A stretch of DNA of 64,000 bases. It comes from Marimonas arenosa (GTDB taxonomy: Bacteria; Pseudomonadota; Alphaproteobacteria; Rhodobacterales; Rhodobacteraceae). Positions 35,330-45,531 of this stretch are shown here, piece after piece. The notes under the pieces were generated by a model. It was not told where the DNA came from. It made no database searches and saw only the letters and a program-made list of their open reading frames with translations. The stretch covers positions 496,001 to 560,000 of the forward strand of contig NZ_JANHAX010000001.1 of assembly GCF_030848945.1 (NCBI RefSeq). The letters run 5' to 3'. Each line of letters begins with the position of its first letter. Within the stretch, counting starts at the first letter, position 1. Made by a program: the position numbers and the translations under genes.

Positions 35330-36556
35330 ATGAATACCTATCAAAAGCCCTTTCTCGGTGCATCTCTCGCCGCCGGTCTTGCGCTCGCCGCCGCACCGGC
35401 CATGGCGACCACCGGCTACTTCTCGAACGGCACCAGCGTCCAGTCCAAGGGGATGGCGGGCGCAGGCGTGTCGATCGGGACCGGCGTTATGGGCGCGGCG
35501 AGCAACCCCGCCTTCGGACTGAAATATCCCAACCAGGTGGATGCCTGTCTGGCGGCGTTCATGCCGTCGCGCTCGGTCACCATCACCGGTTTCGGCACGT
35601 TCCAGAGCGACAACGAGTTCTTCCCGGTGCCCTGCATCGGCGGCAACTTCCAGCTCGGCAATGGCAGCACGCTGGGCGTTCTGGTCTACGGCAACGGCGG
35701 CATGAACACCGACTACCCGATCAACTTCTTCGGCGGCGTCGGCCCGCTCGGCGTGAATCTCGAACAGCTGTTCGTTCAGGTCAACTACGCCACCGAGGTC
35801 GGCAACGGCGTCACGCTGGGCTTCGCCCCGATCGTCGCCGCGCAGCGCTTCTCAGCCACCGGGCTTCAGGCCTTCGACGCGCCCGGATTCACCACCGCAG
35901 TCGGATCGGTCACCGATAACGGCGATGACTGGTCGGTCGGTTTCGGCGCCCAGATCGGTGTGCTGATCGAAGCCAGCCCGAACCTGACCTTCGGCGCCTC
36001 GGTCCGTTCCAAGATCAAGATGGACCCGTTCGAAAGTTACGCTGGCCTCTTCGCCGATGCCGGTGATTTCGACATCCCGGCGAGCGCCACGATCGGCATG
36101 ACCTTCATGCCGCCGTCGAACTCGGCCCTGAAGATCACCGCCGAATGGCAGCGTATCTTCTATTCCGGCGTCGGCGCGATCGGCAATTCCTCGACCACGC
36201 CGCTGCCGCTCGGCTCGCCCGGCGGCCCGGGCTTCGGCTGGAAGGACATGGACGTGTTCCGTCTCGCCGCGGAATACGAGGTCAACTCGCAGTGGACGGT
36301 GCGTGGCGGTGTCTCGTACAACACCGAATTCGCCGCCCCGATCGAAGCCACCTTCAACGCGCTCGCCCCGGCAACGCCGCAGCTGCACGCCTCGATCGGC
36401 GGCACCTACCGGATCAACAACCGGCGCGAAATCCACATGTCCTACACCCATGCCTTCGACAACGACCTCTCGGGGCCGTTCCTGTTCGCTCCCACCACGA
36501 TCTCCGAGCAGATGAGCCAGCACGAGATCGCTGTCGGCATGACCTGGAAATGGTAA
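35330..36556 (+). CDS. OmpP1/FadL/TodX-family outer membrane transport protein
   Basis: A 408-residue outer-membrane protein. GGAGGAGAC precedes the ATG at 35330; the signal peptide (LGASLAAGLALAAAPAMA) is cut near residue 26, leaving TTGYFSNGTS. NGTSVQSKGMAGAGVSIGTG and AASNPAFGLKYP match the N-terminal plug (hatch) domain of FadL, and the rest is a beta-barrel ending in the aromatic residue of MTWKW, as outer-membrane proteins do. FadL types take up long-chain fatty acids or hydrophobic compounds. A strong terminator follows, so it is monocistronic. Confidence 0.92.
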   Translation: MNTYQKPFLGASLAAGLALAAAPAMATTGYFSNGTSVQSKGMAGAGVSIGTGVMGAASNPAFGLKYPNQVDACLAAFMPSRSVTITGFGTFQSDNEFFPVPCIGGNFQLGNGSTLGVLVYGNGGMNTDYPINFFGGVGPLGVNLEQLFVQVNYATEVGNGVTLGFAPIVAAQRFSATGLQAFDAPGFTTAVGSVTDNGDDWSVGFGAQIGVLIEASPNLTFGASVRSKIKMDPFESYAGLFADAGDFDIPASATIGMTFMPPSNSALKITAEWQRIFYSGVGAIGNSSTTPLPLGSPGGPGFGWKDMDVFRLAAEYEVNSQWTVRGGVSYNTEFAAPIEATFNALAPATPQLHASIGGTYRINNRREIHMSYTHAFDNDLSGPFLFAPTTISEQMSQHEIAVGMTWKW

Positions 36557-36584
36557 GCGTCTGAACCGGACCTGATCCAATTGT

Positions 36585-36614
36585 GCGCGGCCCTTTCGGG
36601 CCGCGCTCTTTTTT
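36585..36614 (+). terminator. Rho-independent terminator after the FadL-type gene
   Basis: A 9-bp stem GCGCGGCCC/GGGCCGCGC with loop TTTC (36585-36606) is followed by TCTTTTTT. It lies 29 bases after the stop codon. Confidence 0.92.
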
Positions 36615-36725
36615 GTCTCGTCTTCGGCCATCCGGCCTCATCCTCAGGGCCTCCGGCGGGGATATTTGCGGTCAGATGAAGCAACGGCGCTTGCGCCGGT
36701 TGCGGCCTTGTCATAATCCCGGGCC

Positions 36726-38297
36726 ATGAGCACACATGACCGCCTTCTGATCATCGACTTCGGCTCTCAGGTGACCCAGCTGATCGCCCGGCGCCTGCGC
36801 GAGCTGAACGTCTACTGCGAAATCCACCCCTACCAGAACGTCACCGACGCCTTCCTCGCGGATTTCGCGCCCAAGGCGGTGATCTTCTCGGGCGGCCCCG
36901 ACAGTGTCACCCGCGACGGGTCTCCGCGCCCGCCGCAAAGCGTCTACACCATGGGCGTGCCGATCCTTGGCATCTGCTACGGTCAGCAGGTGATGATGCA
37001 GGATCTTGGCGGCCGCGTCGAAGGCGGCAAGATCTCGGGCGGCGGCGGCACCGCCGAGTTCGGCCGTGCTTATGTCGAACCCAAGGGCCGGCACGACGAC
37101 CTGCTGTTCGGCTGGTTCCTCGACGGACGCGAGCAGGTCTGGATGAGCCACGGCGATCACGTCAGCAAACTCGCACCGGGCTTCGAGGTCTACGGCACCT
37201 CGCCCAACGCGCCCTTCGCCATCACCGGCAATCCGGCGCGGCATTTCTACGCCGTGCAGTTCCACCCCGAGGTGCACCACACCCCGAACGGAAAGACGCT
37301 TTACGAAAATTTTGTCCGCCTCGCCGGGTTCACCGGCGACTGGACCATGGGCGCCTACCGCGAAGAAGCGATCCAGAAGATCCGCGATCAGGTCGGCAAC
37401 GCCCACGTGATCTGTGGCCTCTCCGGCGGTGTCGACAGCTCGGTCACCGCAATCCTGCTGCACGAGGCGATCGGCGATCAGCTCACCTGTGTCTTCGTCG
37501 ACCACGGCCTGCTGCGCCAGAACGAGGCCGAAGAAGTGGTCAGCATGTTTCGCGACCACTACAACATCAAGCTGATCCACGCTGACGAGCGCGAGCTGTT
37601 CCTGGGTGAGCTTGACGGCGTAACCGACCCGGAGGTCAAAAGAAAAACCATCGGCCGCCTGTTCATCGACGTGTTCCAGAATTATGCCAACCAGATCGAG
37701 GATGCCGAGTTCCTCGCCCAGGGCACCCTCTACCCGGACGTGATCGAAAGCGTGTCCTTTTCCGGCGGCCCCTCGGTCACCATCAAGTCGCACCACAATG
37801 TCGGCGGCCTGCCCGAAAAGATGGGCCTAAAGCTGGTCGAACCCCTGCGCGAGCTGTTCAAGGACGAGGTCCGCGCTTTGGGCCACGAACTGGGCCTGCC
37901 GGCGTCGTTCATCGGCCGCCATCCCTTCCCTGGCCCCGGCCTCGCCATCCGCTGCCCGGGCGAGATCACAAGGGAAAAGCTGGAGATCCTGCGCCAGGCC
38001 GATGCCGTCTATATCGACCAGATCCGCCGCCACGGGCTTTATGACGAGATCTGGCAGGCCTTCGTCGCCATCCTGCCGGTGCGTACCGTCGGCGTCATGG
38101 GCGACGGCCGCACCTACGACTATGCCTGTGCGCTGCGCGCGGTGACATCGGTCGACGGCATGACCGCCGACTACTATCCCTTCTCCCACGACTTCCTCGG
38201 CGAAACCGCCACCCGCATCATCAACGAGGTGCAGGGCATCAACCGGGTGACCTACGACATCACCTCGAAACCCCCTGGCACCATCGAGTGGGAATGA
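36726..38297 (+). CDS. guaA: GMP synthase (glutamine-hydrolysing)
   Basis: A 523-residue enzyme that converts XMP to GMP with glutamine and ATP. Residues 1-200 are the class I amidotransferase, with the nucleophile Cys in [15 protein letters not shown] and His/Glu in [10 protein letters not shown]. Residues about 215-400 are the ATP pyrophosphatase with the PP-loop [10 protein letters not shown]. The C-terminal dimerisation domain ends in KPPGTIEWE, the invariant end of GuaA. Length is standard. The sulfotransferase gene follows 4 bases later. Confidence 0.97.
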   Translation: MSTHDRLLIIDFGSQVTQLIARRLRELNVYCEIHPYQNVTDAFLADFAPKAVIFSGGPDSVTRDGSPRPPQSVYTMGVPILGICYGQQVMMQDLGGRVEGGKISGGGGTAEFGRAYVEPKGRHDDLLFGWFLDGREQVWMSHGDHVSKLAPGFEVYGTSPNAPFAITGNPARHFYAVQFHPEVHHTPNGKTLYENFVRLAGFTGDWTMGAYREEAIQKIRDQVGNAHVICGLSGGVDSSVTAILLHEAIGDQLTCVFVDHGLLRQNEAEEVVSMFRDHYNIKLIHADERELFLGELDGVTDPEVKRKTIGRLFIDVFQNYANQIEDAEFLAQGTLYPDVIESVSFSGGPSVTIKSHHNVGGLPEKMGLKLVEPLRELFKDEVRALGHELGLPASFIGRHPFPGPGLAIRCPGEITREKLEILRQADAVYIDQIRRHGLYDEIWQAFVAILPVRTVGVMGDGRTYDYACALRAVTSVDGMTADYYPFSHDFLGETATRIINEVQGINRVTYDITSKPPGTIEWE

Positions 38298-38301
38298 TCC
38301 C

Positions 38302-38949
38302 TTGGCCCGGTCGCAGGACCCGATAGACCGCAGGTCGCTCGACGCTTTCGGACCCGACAAGCGCGCCTTTCTCCTCGACCAGCGTGATCACGGCACGGTC
38401 TGCTTCATCCACGTCAACAAATGCGGCGGCTCCAGCATAGAGGCCGCGCTCGGGATCCCGAAAATCCACGACACCGCGCAGCAGCGCATCGCCAAGATCG
38501 GCCGCCCGGCCTGGGACCGGATCTGGAGCTTCGCCACCACCCGCCACCCCTATGCCCGGGTCTGCTCGCTCTATCAGTTCCGCTTGAAACGCAACATATC
38601 GGATATCGCCAGCGACGGCATCGGGCTCGAAGAATGGGTCCGCCGCGCCATCGGCGACAAGGAGCCGCGGTTCTACAACATTCCCCTGATGTTCGCCCCC
38701 TGCACCGCTTGGCTCACCGGTGATCACGGCGACATCCTGGTCGACGCGGTTTTCGACATTTCCGAGATCGCCCGCCACTGGCCCGAGATCGCGCGGCGCG
38801 CCGGTGTCACCTCCCGGCTCGATTGGCACAATACCACCGGCCGCTACGATGCCGGCTCGGCCGCGACCGAACTCGGTCTTGCTGCGCGCCGCCTCGTCGA
38901 CACCCATTTCGCCGCGGATTTCGAGCGCTTCGGCTATCGCCCCGCCTGA
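38302..38949 (+). CDS. Sulfotransferase family 2-type protein
   Basis: A 215-residue protein with the 5'-phosphosulfate-binding start TVCFIHVNKCGGSSIEAALG near residue 33 and the 3'-phosphate motif FATTRHPYARVCSLYQFRLK near 75, both typical of carbohydrate sulfotransferases that use PAPS. No membrane anchor is present, so it acts in the cytosol. The start is a TTG at 38302, with GGGAA upstream; no ATG fits in frame before the PAPS loop. It may add sulfate to lipid-linked or surface sugars. It is close behind guaA and convergent with another sulfotransferase. Confidence 0.85.
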   Translation: MARSQDPIDRRSLDAFGPDKRAFLLDQRDHGTVCFIHVNKCGGSSIEAALGIPKIHDTAQQRIAKIGRPAWDRIWSFATTRHPYARVCSLYQFRLKRNISDIASDGIGLEEWVRRAIGDKEPRFYNIPLMFAPCTAWLTGDHGDILVDAVFDISEIARHWPEIARRAGVTSRLDWHNTTGRYDAGSAATELGLAARRLVDTHFAADFERFGYRPA

Positions 38950-38967
38950 GGGCGACGCTGCCTGTGA

Positions 38968-39900
38968 TCAAGTCTGACGACCAGCCTTGCGGGACTTCGC
39001 GATTTCCTCGGATACCGACCGCGCCAGCACCCGCAGCTGGTCTTCGGAAAAGACGTAACTGCCGCCGGCCGAACCGGCATCTGCCGGCGGCTCCAGCCGG
39101 ATCGCTTCGCCCGCGGGCAGCCGCCGGTTGATGCGAGCGATGGCGTCACGGTTCCGCTCGATCAGCAGGTTGCAGGTTTCGGAATCGAGTGGAGGCCGCT
39201 CGCCCCGGATCTCGGGCAGCGCATTGCACAGCGCATCCGAGATAAACCGCGCCGTCGGAAAGGCCGCATATTCATTGAACAGCCGCTGCAACGCCAGTTC
39301 GGCGCGGGTCAGCGAGCGATTGACTGCCCCATCGACCCGTTGCGCCTGGTCAAGCAACCGCGCCGCCTCGGCCCCAAGGATGCGATGGGCAAAATCCATT
39401 TCGATCGGCCCGTCGAGCCGGCTGTAGTTCGTCAGTTCCAGCGCGATCCCGGCTTCCTCCAGCCGGTCGATCACGCGCGCCAGGACGCGGAAGATCTTGT
39501 GCCGCTCGGCATAGGCCCGCGGGCTGTCGGTGCCGCGCCCGCGCTTGATCAGCTGACCATAGGCCGACAGAAAATGATCGAACAGGTCGCGGGTATAGCA
39601 GATGATCTTCACCTGCCCGCCGATCCCGGCCAGCCGCTCAAGGAACTCCGGCCGGTTCACCACATCGCGGCAAAACTTTTCCGACGAGAACAACACCATC
39701 CCGGCCGGCCGCTGCTCCAACCGATAGAAACTGTCATAGTTGCCGCTGGTGATCCTGCCTTCCCGCGCCGCGGCGAACGAGTCGTGCCAGGGATACTCGA
39801 TGCCAAAGGCGCGCAGCAGCTCGGCATTCAGCGCCAGGAAGGACTGGATCGCCGAACTGCCGGTCTTGCCGTGTCCGATGTGAACGATCGTCTGCGCCAT
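38968..39900 (-). CDS. Sulfotransferase-like P-loop protein
   Basis: A 310-residue protein beginning MAQTIVHIGHGKTGSSAIQS, whose GHGKTGSSAIQ is the PAPS-binding loop of sulfotransferase-like proteins. VKIICYTRDLFDHFLSAYGQ near residue 100 is the second motif (xxxRDxxxxxxSxY). The ATG at 39900 is chosen over a GTG 12 bases upstream because GGAG falls between them. The rest is helical and unlike named enzymes. It faces the family-2 sulfotransferase gene with 18 bases between stops; both may modify surface polysaccharide, but no glycosyltransferase is near. Confidence 0.75.
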   Translation of the reverse strand: MAQTIVHIGHGKTGSSAIQSFLALNAELLRAFGIEYPWHDSFAAAREGRITSGNYDSFYRLEQRPAGMVLFSSEKFCRDVVNRPEFLERLAGIGGQVKIICYTRDLFDHFLSAYGQLIKRGRGTDSPRAYAERHKIFRVLARVIDRLEEAGIALELTNYSRLDGPIEMDFAHRILGAEAARLLDQAQRVDGAVNRSLTRAELALQRLFNEYAAFPTARFISDALCNALPEIRGERPPLDSETCNLLIERNRDAIARINRRLPAGEAIRLEPPADAGSAGGSYVFSEDQLRVLARSVSEEIAKSRKAGRQT

Positions 39901-40091
39901 GCCCCGCTCCACGCTGCCGCTGCGCGACCCATGCTAGTCCGGACGGGGCCGGTGTCCAGCCTCGTGTCCGGCACCGTACACCACGTTAATGTGCCCGCTT
40001 ACCGACTCCTTGCGCCACCGCGCGCCAGACAAGGTGCCAGCCAGCCCGCCAGCCGGGCTGCCATACCGGCGTTTTTCACCGTGCGGTGCCA

Positions 40092-41708
40092 TTAACCCCG
40101 TTTTTTGAGCGATCGAAGATCCAGAATGCCGGGCCTCTCCCGAGGGTCCTCGCCGGCGGCGAACAGCTTGTGCTTCACCACTTTCTGGGTACCGGTCACC
40201 GGCAGCGCGTCGACGAAAAGGATCCAGCCGGGAACCTTGAAATAAGACAGCTTTTCAGCTGCTTGCCGGACGATGCTCTGCCCGGTTTCACAATCTGCCG
40301 GGACCCCGTCCGCCAGCACGATGCAGGCCAGCACCTCCTCCTCGCGGATCTCGTCCAGCGCCGCCACGCACGCCACGTTGACCACCCGGTCATCACTCAA
40401 CAGTACATTCTCCACCTCGGCCGCCGCGATGTTTTCGCCAGCCCTGCGAATAATGTTCTTCTTGCGGTCGATGAAATAGAGAATGTCGTCCTCGTCCATC
40501 ACCACCGTATCGCCAGTATGAAACCAGCCGCCGGCCCAGGCTTCCTCCGTGGCCTCGGGCTTGTTGAGATACCCGGCGAAGAACCCCCGGCGCGGGGTTG
40601 CCGCGGAATGCCTCAGCACCATTTCGCCCGGTGTGCCCGGCGGCACCTCGCGGCCGGCATCGTCCCACACCTGCACCTCCAGCGCCCCCGGATCGCCATC
40701 CGCCCGGCCGAAAGCCCGGGTGTCGGGCTGGCGCGGTTCCCGCCACATCACGATCACCCGGCACATCTCGGTCATGCCCCACAGCTCGATCAGCGGGATG
40801 CCGAAATGCTCCTCGAAGGCGACATGCAGCGCCGGTTCCACCCCGGCCCCGATCCCCGCCCGCAGATCACCCAACTGTTCCGGCCCTGCCGTCCGGTCGG
40901 CCATCAACACCGAGATCACCACGCCGAGGTAGTGGAAAATCGTGGCCCGCGTCTCCCGAATGTCGCGCCACCAGGTCGTGGCGCTGAACCGCTCGGGTTG
41001 AATCAGCGCTGCCCCGGACATCATCACGCCAAGAAAGGTAACCACGCCCGCATTGATATGAAAGGCAGGTAACGGATTGAAAACCCGATCCTTTTCACCG
41101 AGCGACACCGGCGGCCCTATGCGCGGATAGGCAGCACCCACCATCAGCTCATAGGCGTGGGTCAGAATACAGCCCTTGGGCCGGCCGGTGGTGCCCGAGG
41201 TGTAAAGCAAGCTGGCCTCGCTTTCGGGCCCGATCTTGCCGCCCGGAGCAGCAGTGGGCGCCGACGGCAGGTCTTCCAACATCGTCTCGAACCGGGCAAA
41301 GACAGCCCCGGTCCCCGCCTCGGCCAGCCCGGCCTGCATCAACTCCGCCCGCGGCGCATCGGCAATCGCCAGCACCGCGGCACTGTCCTGCAACAGATAG
41401 GCCAGTTCGCCGGCGCGGTAATCGGGGTTCACCGGCACGCAGGACAGTCCCAGCCGGTTCAACGCCAGCTTGACGATATAGTGCTCCGGGCCAGTGCCCA
41501 GCAGCACCGCCGCCCGCTGCCCCGGACCATAGCCGGCCCGATCCAGTGCAGCCGCATATTTCTCTACCTTTTCCATGACTTGCCGATAGGTCAACGCCAG
41601 TATTGGCGCTCCGTCCCGGCGCGGGGTGACCAGGAAGTCGTGCTCGGGCCAGCGCGCGGCCGCGGCGCGGAACACCTGGTCGATCACCTGGTCTTCGATC
41701 GCGATCAT
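40092..41708 (-). CDS. Acyl-CoA synthetase (class I adenylate-forming enzyme)
   Basis: A 538-residue enzyme that activates a carboxylic acid to an acyl-AMP and then acyl-CoA. Motifs are LLYTSGTTGRPKGCILTHA (A3, near residue 165), LIELWGMTEMCR (A5), GGWFHTGDTVVMDEDDILYF (A7) and DRKKNIIRRAGENIAAAEVE (A8). The A8 form with RRAGENI is like carnitine/crotonobetaine-CoA ligase (CaiC) and related enzymes. The usual A10 lysine region reads VTGTQKVVKHKL. The substrate is not evident and no pathway genes adjoin. It is divergent from the EamA genes. Confidence 0.88.
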   Translation of the reverse strand: MIAIEDQVIDQVFRAAAARWPEHDFLVTPRRDGAPILALTYRQVMEKVEKYAAALDRAGYGPGQRAAVLLGTGPEHYIVKLALNRLGLSCVPVNPDYRAGELAYLLQDSAAVLAIADAPRAELMQAGLAEAGTGAVFARFETMLEDLPSAPTAAPGGKIGPESEASLLYTSGTTGRPKGCILTHAYELMVGAAYPRIGPPVSLGEKDRVFNPLPAFHINAGVVTFLGVMMSGAALIQPERFSATTWWRDIRETRATIFHYLGVVISVLMADRTAGPEQLGDLRAGIGAGVEPALHVAFEEHFGIPLIELWGMTEMCRVIVMWREPRQPDTRAFGRADGDPGALEVQVWDDAGREVPPGTPGEMVLRHSAATPRRGFFAGYLNKPEATEEAWAGGWFHTGDTVVMDEDDILYFIDRKKNIIRRAGENIAAAEVENVLLSDDRVVNVACVAALDEIREEEVLACIVLADGVPADCETGQSIVRQAAEKLSYFKVPGWILFVDALPVTGTQKVVKHKLFAAGEDPRERPGILDLRSLKKRG

Positions 41709-41790
41709 CGCCTCCTCCCTTCGCCATGGACAACGCCCGCAAATACCCTAGAGATAGGCGCATGATCAGCACAAGCCCCCAGGCCCGGCA

Positions 41791-42678
41791 ATGAGCGCCG
41801 CCCCCCAGACTGCCCCGCTCCAGGCCGCCCTGTGGATGAGCGGAGCGATCCTGTCGTTTTCGTCAATGGCGGTGGCCGGGCGCGAGCTGTCATCGGATCT
41901 CGATACGTTCGAGATCATGATGTATCGCAGTTTCATCGGCATCGTGATCGTGCTTGGCGTCGCGACGTTCCGGGGCCGCCTGGGCGACATTCACGTTCGA
42001 AACCTGCGCCTCCACGGCACCCGGAATCTCGCTCATTTCGCCGGGCAGAACCTGTGGTTTTTCGCCGTCACCGTGATCCCGCTGGCACAGGTCTTCGCGC
42101 TGGAATTCACCTCACCCATCTGGGTGTTGTTGCTGTCGCCGCTGATCCTTGGGGAACGCCTCACCCCGGTGCGGGCGCTGGCGGCACTGATCGGCTTCGC
42201 CGGCATCCTGATCGTCGCGCGCCCCAACCCCGAGAGCCTCAGTATCGGCATCATCGCCGCTGCCACCTCCGCCATCTGTTTCGCTCTGACCACGCTGTTC
42301 ACCAAGAAGCTGACCCGGACCGAGCCCGTGACCTCGATCCTGTTCTTCCTGACGGTGATGCAGGCCGTCTTCGGGCTGCTCTGTGCCGGATACGATTTCG
42401 ATATTGCCGTGCCCGAGGTCTCTGCCCTGCCCTTCATTTTTGTCGTCGGGCTCGGTGGCCTGCTGGCGCATTTCTGCATCGCCAAGGCGCTGTCGCTGGC
42501 GCCGGCCACCGTGGTCATGCCGGTCGATTTCATCCGCCTGCCAGTGATCGCCGTGGTCGGCATGGCGCTATATGCCGAACCGCTCGACGCCTTCGTCTTC
42601 CTCGGCGCAGCCGTGATCTTTGCTGGCAACTACCTGAATATATGGACGGAGACCCGTTCGGCACGGGAACCCGCATGA
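41791..42678 (+). CDS. EamA-family (DMT) transporter
   Basis: A 295-residue inner-membrane protein of ten predicted helices made of two EamA repeats. FAGQNLWFFAVTVIPLAQVF and LEFTSPIWVLLLSPLILGER end the first repeat, and VMPVDFIRLPVIAVVGMALY the second. This subgroup resembles the RhaT/YdcZ-type drug and metabolite exporters. Substrate is unknown. It is followed 42 bases later by a second EamA gene in the same direction. Both carry their own start contexts and may be one operon. Confidence 0.88.
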   Translation: MSAAPQTAPLQAALWMSGAILSFSSMAVAGRELSSDLDTFEIMMYRSFIGIVIVLGVATFRGRLGDIHVRNLRLHGTRNLAHFAGQNLWFFAVTVIPLAQVFALEFTSPIWVLLLSPLILGERLTPVRALAALIGFAGILIVARPNPESLSIGIIAAATSAICFALTTLFTKKLTRTEPVTSILFFLTVMQAVFGLLCAGYDFDIAVPEVSALPFIFVVGLGGLLAHFCIAKALSLAPATVVMPVDFIRLPVIAVVGMALYAEPLDAFVFLGAAVIFAGNYLNIWTETRSAREPA

Positions 42679-42719
42679 CCCGGGTCGCCGTTCCCCGCCG
42701 GTCACGCTAGATCCACGGC

Positions 42720-43625
42720 ATGGCTCCACAAAAAACCCTTTCGCCGCTCGCCTGGACGTTGCTTCTGACCCTCGCTGCGATCTGGGGCGGCATCTTTCCC
42801 GCTGCCAAGGTCGTGCTGGTCGAGGTCGGCCCGGTCACCATCGTGGCCCAACGCACCTTCTGGGCAGCATTGATTCTGTGGGCGATTGTCGCCTGGCGCG
42901 GCCAGCCTCTGCCCGCCAAGCCCCGCGTCTGGATCGGTTTCGCCGTGATGGGACTGATCAATAACGTGCTTCCGTTCTCGCTGATCTTCTGGGGCCAACA
43001 GCATATCGAAGCCGGGCTGGCCGCAATCCTCAACGGCTCCACCGCGATTTTCGGCGTGCTCGTGGCGGCAATCTTCTTTGCCGACGAACGCTTCACCCGA
43101 CGCAAGGCAGCGGGCGTCACGCTCGGGTTTCTCGGGGTCGCCACGGCGATGGGGCTCGAACATCTGCGCCAATTCGACCTGCGCTCACTCGCCCAGCTTG
43201 CCCTGCTGGGTGCCGCCATGAGCTACGCGTTGGCCGGGGTCTGGGCGCGCAAGATGCTACACGATGTGCCCTCCGATGTCTCTGCCGCCGGGATGCTCAG
43301 CTTTGCCGCGCTGTTCGCCTGGGCCGGGGCCTGGACGCTGGAAGGCCCGCCCAGCCTGAACTACAGCTTCATCACCCTTGCCCTTCTCACCTATATTGCC
43401 ATCCCCGGCACGGCCATTGCCTTCATGCTGTACTATCGCGTGCTGGCATTGGCCGGGGCCGCGAACCTGCTCCTGGTCACGCTTCTGGTTGCCCCCTGCG
43501 CCATCGTGATCAGCAGCCTGAGCCTCGGCGAAAGCCTGCCGTTCCACGTCCTGGCCGGCTTTGGGCTGATCGCGGCCGGGCTCGCGGTGATCGATGGGCG
43601 GATCGTCAAGCGCTTAAAGATTTGA
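42720..43625 (+). CDS. EamA-family (DMT) transporter
   Basis: A 301-residue ten-helix transporter. The first EamA repeat has LTLAAIWGGIFPAAKVVLVE and ending LNGSTAIFGVLVAAIFFADE; the second has SYALAGVWARKMLHD and TYIAIPGTAIAFMLYYRVLA. It is different enough from its neighbour to suggest another substrate, of amino acid or metabolite type. The ribosome-binding site is weak (CACGGC). It precedes the P-loop protein gene by 52 bases. Confidence 0.88.
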   Translation: MAPQKTLSPLAWTLLLTLAAIWGGIFPAAKVVLVEVGPVTIVAQRTFWAALILWAIVAWRGQPLPAKPRVWIGFAVMGLINNVLPFSLIFWGQQHIEAGLAAILNGSTAIFGVLVAAIFFADERFTRRKAAGVTLGFLGVATAMGLEHLRQFDLRSLAQLALLGAAMSYALAGVWARKMLHDVPSDVSAAGMLSFAALFAWAGAWTLEGPPSLNYSFITLALLTYIAIPGTAIAFMLYYRVLALAGAANLLLVTLLVAPCAIVISSLSLGESLPFHVLAGFGLIAAGLAVIDGRIVKRLKI

Positions 43626-43677
43626 CCGCGCGGCACCGCCGTTTTACCAAGCGACAAACGGTTTTCGAGGGCGCTCA

Positions 43678-44538
43678 ATGCTTTACCCCACTGCAGATGA
43701 CTGGCGCGCCGCGCCCAACAAGCGCGTTCTGCTGTTCGCCATGTCGGGGCTGGGTAAGACCCACGTCTCGAATATGCTGCGCGACAGCGGCGACTGGTAC
43801 CACTATTCCATCGATTACCGCATCGGCACCCGGTACATGGGCGAATACATTTCCGACAACGCCAAGCGCGAAGCGCTGAAGAACCCGTTTCTGCGTGATC
43901 TCCTGTTGTCGGATTCGATCTACATCGGCTCGAACATCACCTTCGACAATCTCTCGCCGGTCTCCACCTATCTCGGTAAGCCGGGCGACCCGACCAAGGG
44001 TGGCCTGCCCTACGCCGAATATACCCGCCGCCAGGCCCAGTTCCGCGAGGCGGAAATCGCCGCGCTGCTCGACACCCCGCATTTCATCGACCGGGCCGAA
44101 CACCTCTATGGCTATCCACATTTCGTCTGCGACACAGGCGGATCGATCTGCGAATGGGTCGATCCCGAGAATCCGGAAGACGCAATTCTGAAAACCCTTT
44201 CGCAGGCCACGCTGATGGTGTGGATCAGAGGCTCCGACACCCATACCGAAGAGCTGATCCGTCGCTTCGACCGCGCCCCGAAACCGATGGCCTATCAGCC
44301 CGAGTTTCTTGACGCGCAATGGCAGGCTTATCTGGCCGAAGCGGGCTGCCGTGCAGACGAGGTCGACCCGGACGCCTTCATTCGCTACACCTACGCTTCG
44401 GCACTTGCCCACCGCCAGCCGCGTTATGAAGCCATGGCCAGGAACTGGGGTGTCACGGTGACGGCCGAGGACGTGGCACAGGTCGGAACGGCAGCAGATT
44501 TCGAAGACATGATCGCAAAGGCCCTTGAGACGCGCTGA
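43678..44538 (+). CDS. P-loop NTPase of unknown function
   Basis: A 286-residue soluble protein starting [20 protein letters not shown]. The Walker A-like [16 protein letters not shown] is at about 20-35. There is no clear Walker [21 protein letters not shown] near 150 and [20 protein letters not shown] near 178 are notable. It resembles nucleoside/kinase-like P-loop proteins. It sits just before metA (47 bases). Its function is unknown; an ATPase annotation is the most that can be justified. Confidence 0.75.
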   Translation: MLYPTADDWRAAPNKRVLLFAMSGLGKTHVSNMLRDSGDWYHYSIDYRIGTRYMGEYISDNAKREALKNPFLRDLLLSDSIYIGSNITFDNLSPVSTYLGKPGDPTKGGLPYAEYTRRQAQFREAEIAALLDTPHFIDRAEHLYGYPHFVCDTGGSICEWVDPENPEDAILKTLSQATLMVWIRGSDTHTEELIRRFDRAPKPMAYQPEFLDAQWQAYLAEAGCRADEVDPDAFIRYTYASALAHRQPRYEAMARNWGVTVTAEDVAQVGTAADFEDMIAKALETR

Positions 44539-44585
44539 GCTTCCGCCCATCTAAACCCGAACCCCGTGAAAGAGGATTCCGGCCT

Positions 44586-45530
44586 ATGCCCATCAAGCTT
44601 CCCTCCTCGCTTCCCGCCTTCGACGTGCTGACGCGCGAGGGCGTGCAGGTGATGGACGAGGACCAGGCCGCCCGGCAGGATATCCGGCCGCTCAGGATCG
44701 GGCTGCTCAACCTGATGCCCAAGAAGATCCAGACCGAGAACCAGTTCGCCCGGCTGATCGGCGCCACGCCCCTGCAGATCGAGCTCAGCCTGATCCGCAT
44801 GACCGAGCACAAGACCCGCAACACCGCCGCCAAACACATGGCCGAGTTCTACCGCCCCTTCTCGGACGTGAAAGAAACCGGCGAAAAGTTCGACGGTCTC
44901 ATCATCACCGGCGCTCCGATCGAGCATTTGCCCTATCAGGACGTGACCTATTGGGACGAAATCCGCGAGGTGTTCGATTGGACGCAGAGCAACGTGCATT
45001 CCACCTTCGGCGTCTGCTGGGGCGGCATGGCGATGCTCAACCATTTCTATGGGCTGCCCAAACACATGCTGCCACATAAGGCCTTCGGGTGTTTCCGTCA
45101 TCAGAACATTTCGCCCGGCTCATCTTATCTGCGCGGCTTCTCGGATGATTTTGTCATTCCCGTAAGCCGCTGGACCGAAGTGCGCCAGGACGAGATCGAC
45201 GACATCCCCGAGCTTTCCACCCTGCTGGGCAGCGAGGAGGTCGGTCCCTGCTTGCTCGAGGACCCCAAGCACCGGGCGCTCTATATCTTCAACCATTTCG
45301 AATATGACAGCGATACGCTCAAGCAGGAATACGACCGCGACGTCACGGCAGGATCCGAGATCATCCTGCCGATCAACTATTTCCCGGATGACGACCCAAG
45401 CCTGACGCCGCGCAACCGCTGGCGCAGCCACGCGCATCTGCTATACGGCAACTGGATTTCCGAGATTTACGAGACGACGCCCTACGACATCTCGAAAATC
45501 GGGATCGAAAGCACCGACCTGCGGGGCTGA
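44586..45530 (+). CDS. metA: Homoserine O-acyltransferase MetA
   Basis: A 314-residue enzyme of methionine synthesis that acylates L-homoserine. The start [20 protein letters not shown] and the nucleophile Cys144 in [20 protein letters not shown] (Cys142 of E. coli) are clear, as is H in [15 protein letters not shown]. In the specificity loop [10 protein letters not shown] a Glu occupies the place (111 in E. coli numbering) where succinyl-CoA users have Gly; Glu there is known from acetyl-CoA-using MetA of Bacillus cereus. It may therefore be a homoserine O-acetyltransferase. A hydrolase gene begins one base after its stop. Confidence 0.94.
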   Translation: MPIKLPSSLPAFDVLTREGVQVMDEDQAARQDIRPLRIGLLNLMPKKIQTENQFARLIGATPLQIELSLIRMTEHKTRNTAAKHMAEFYRPFSDVKETGEKFDGLIITGAPIEHLPYQDVTYWDEIREVFDWTQSNVHSTFGVCWGGMAMLNHFYGLPKHMLPHKAFGCFRHQNISPGSSYLRGFSDDFVIPVSRWTEVRQDEIDDIPELSTLLGSEEVGPCLLEDPKHRALYIFNHFEYDSDTLKQEYDRDVTAGSEIILPINYFPDDDPSLTPRNRWRSHAHLLYGNWISEIYETTPYDISKIGIESTDLRG

Positions 45531-45531
45531 G

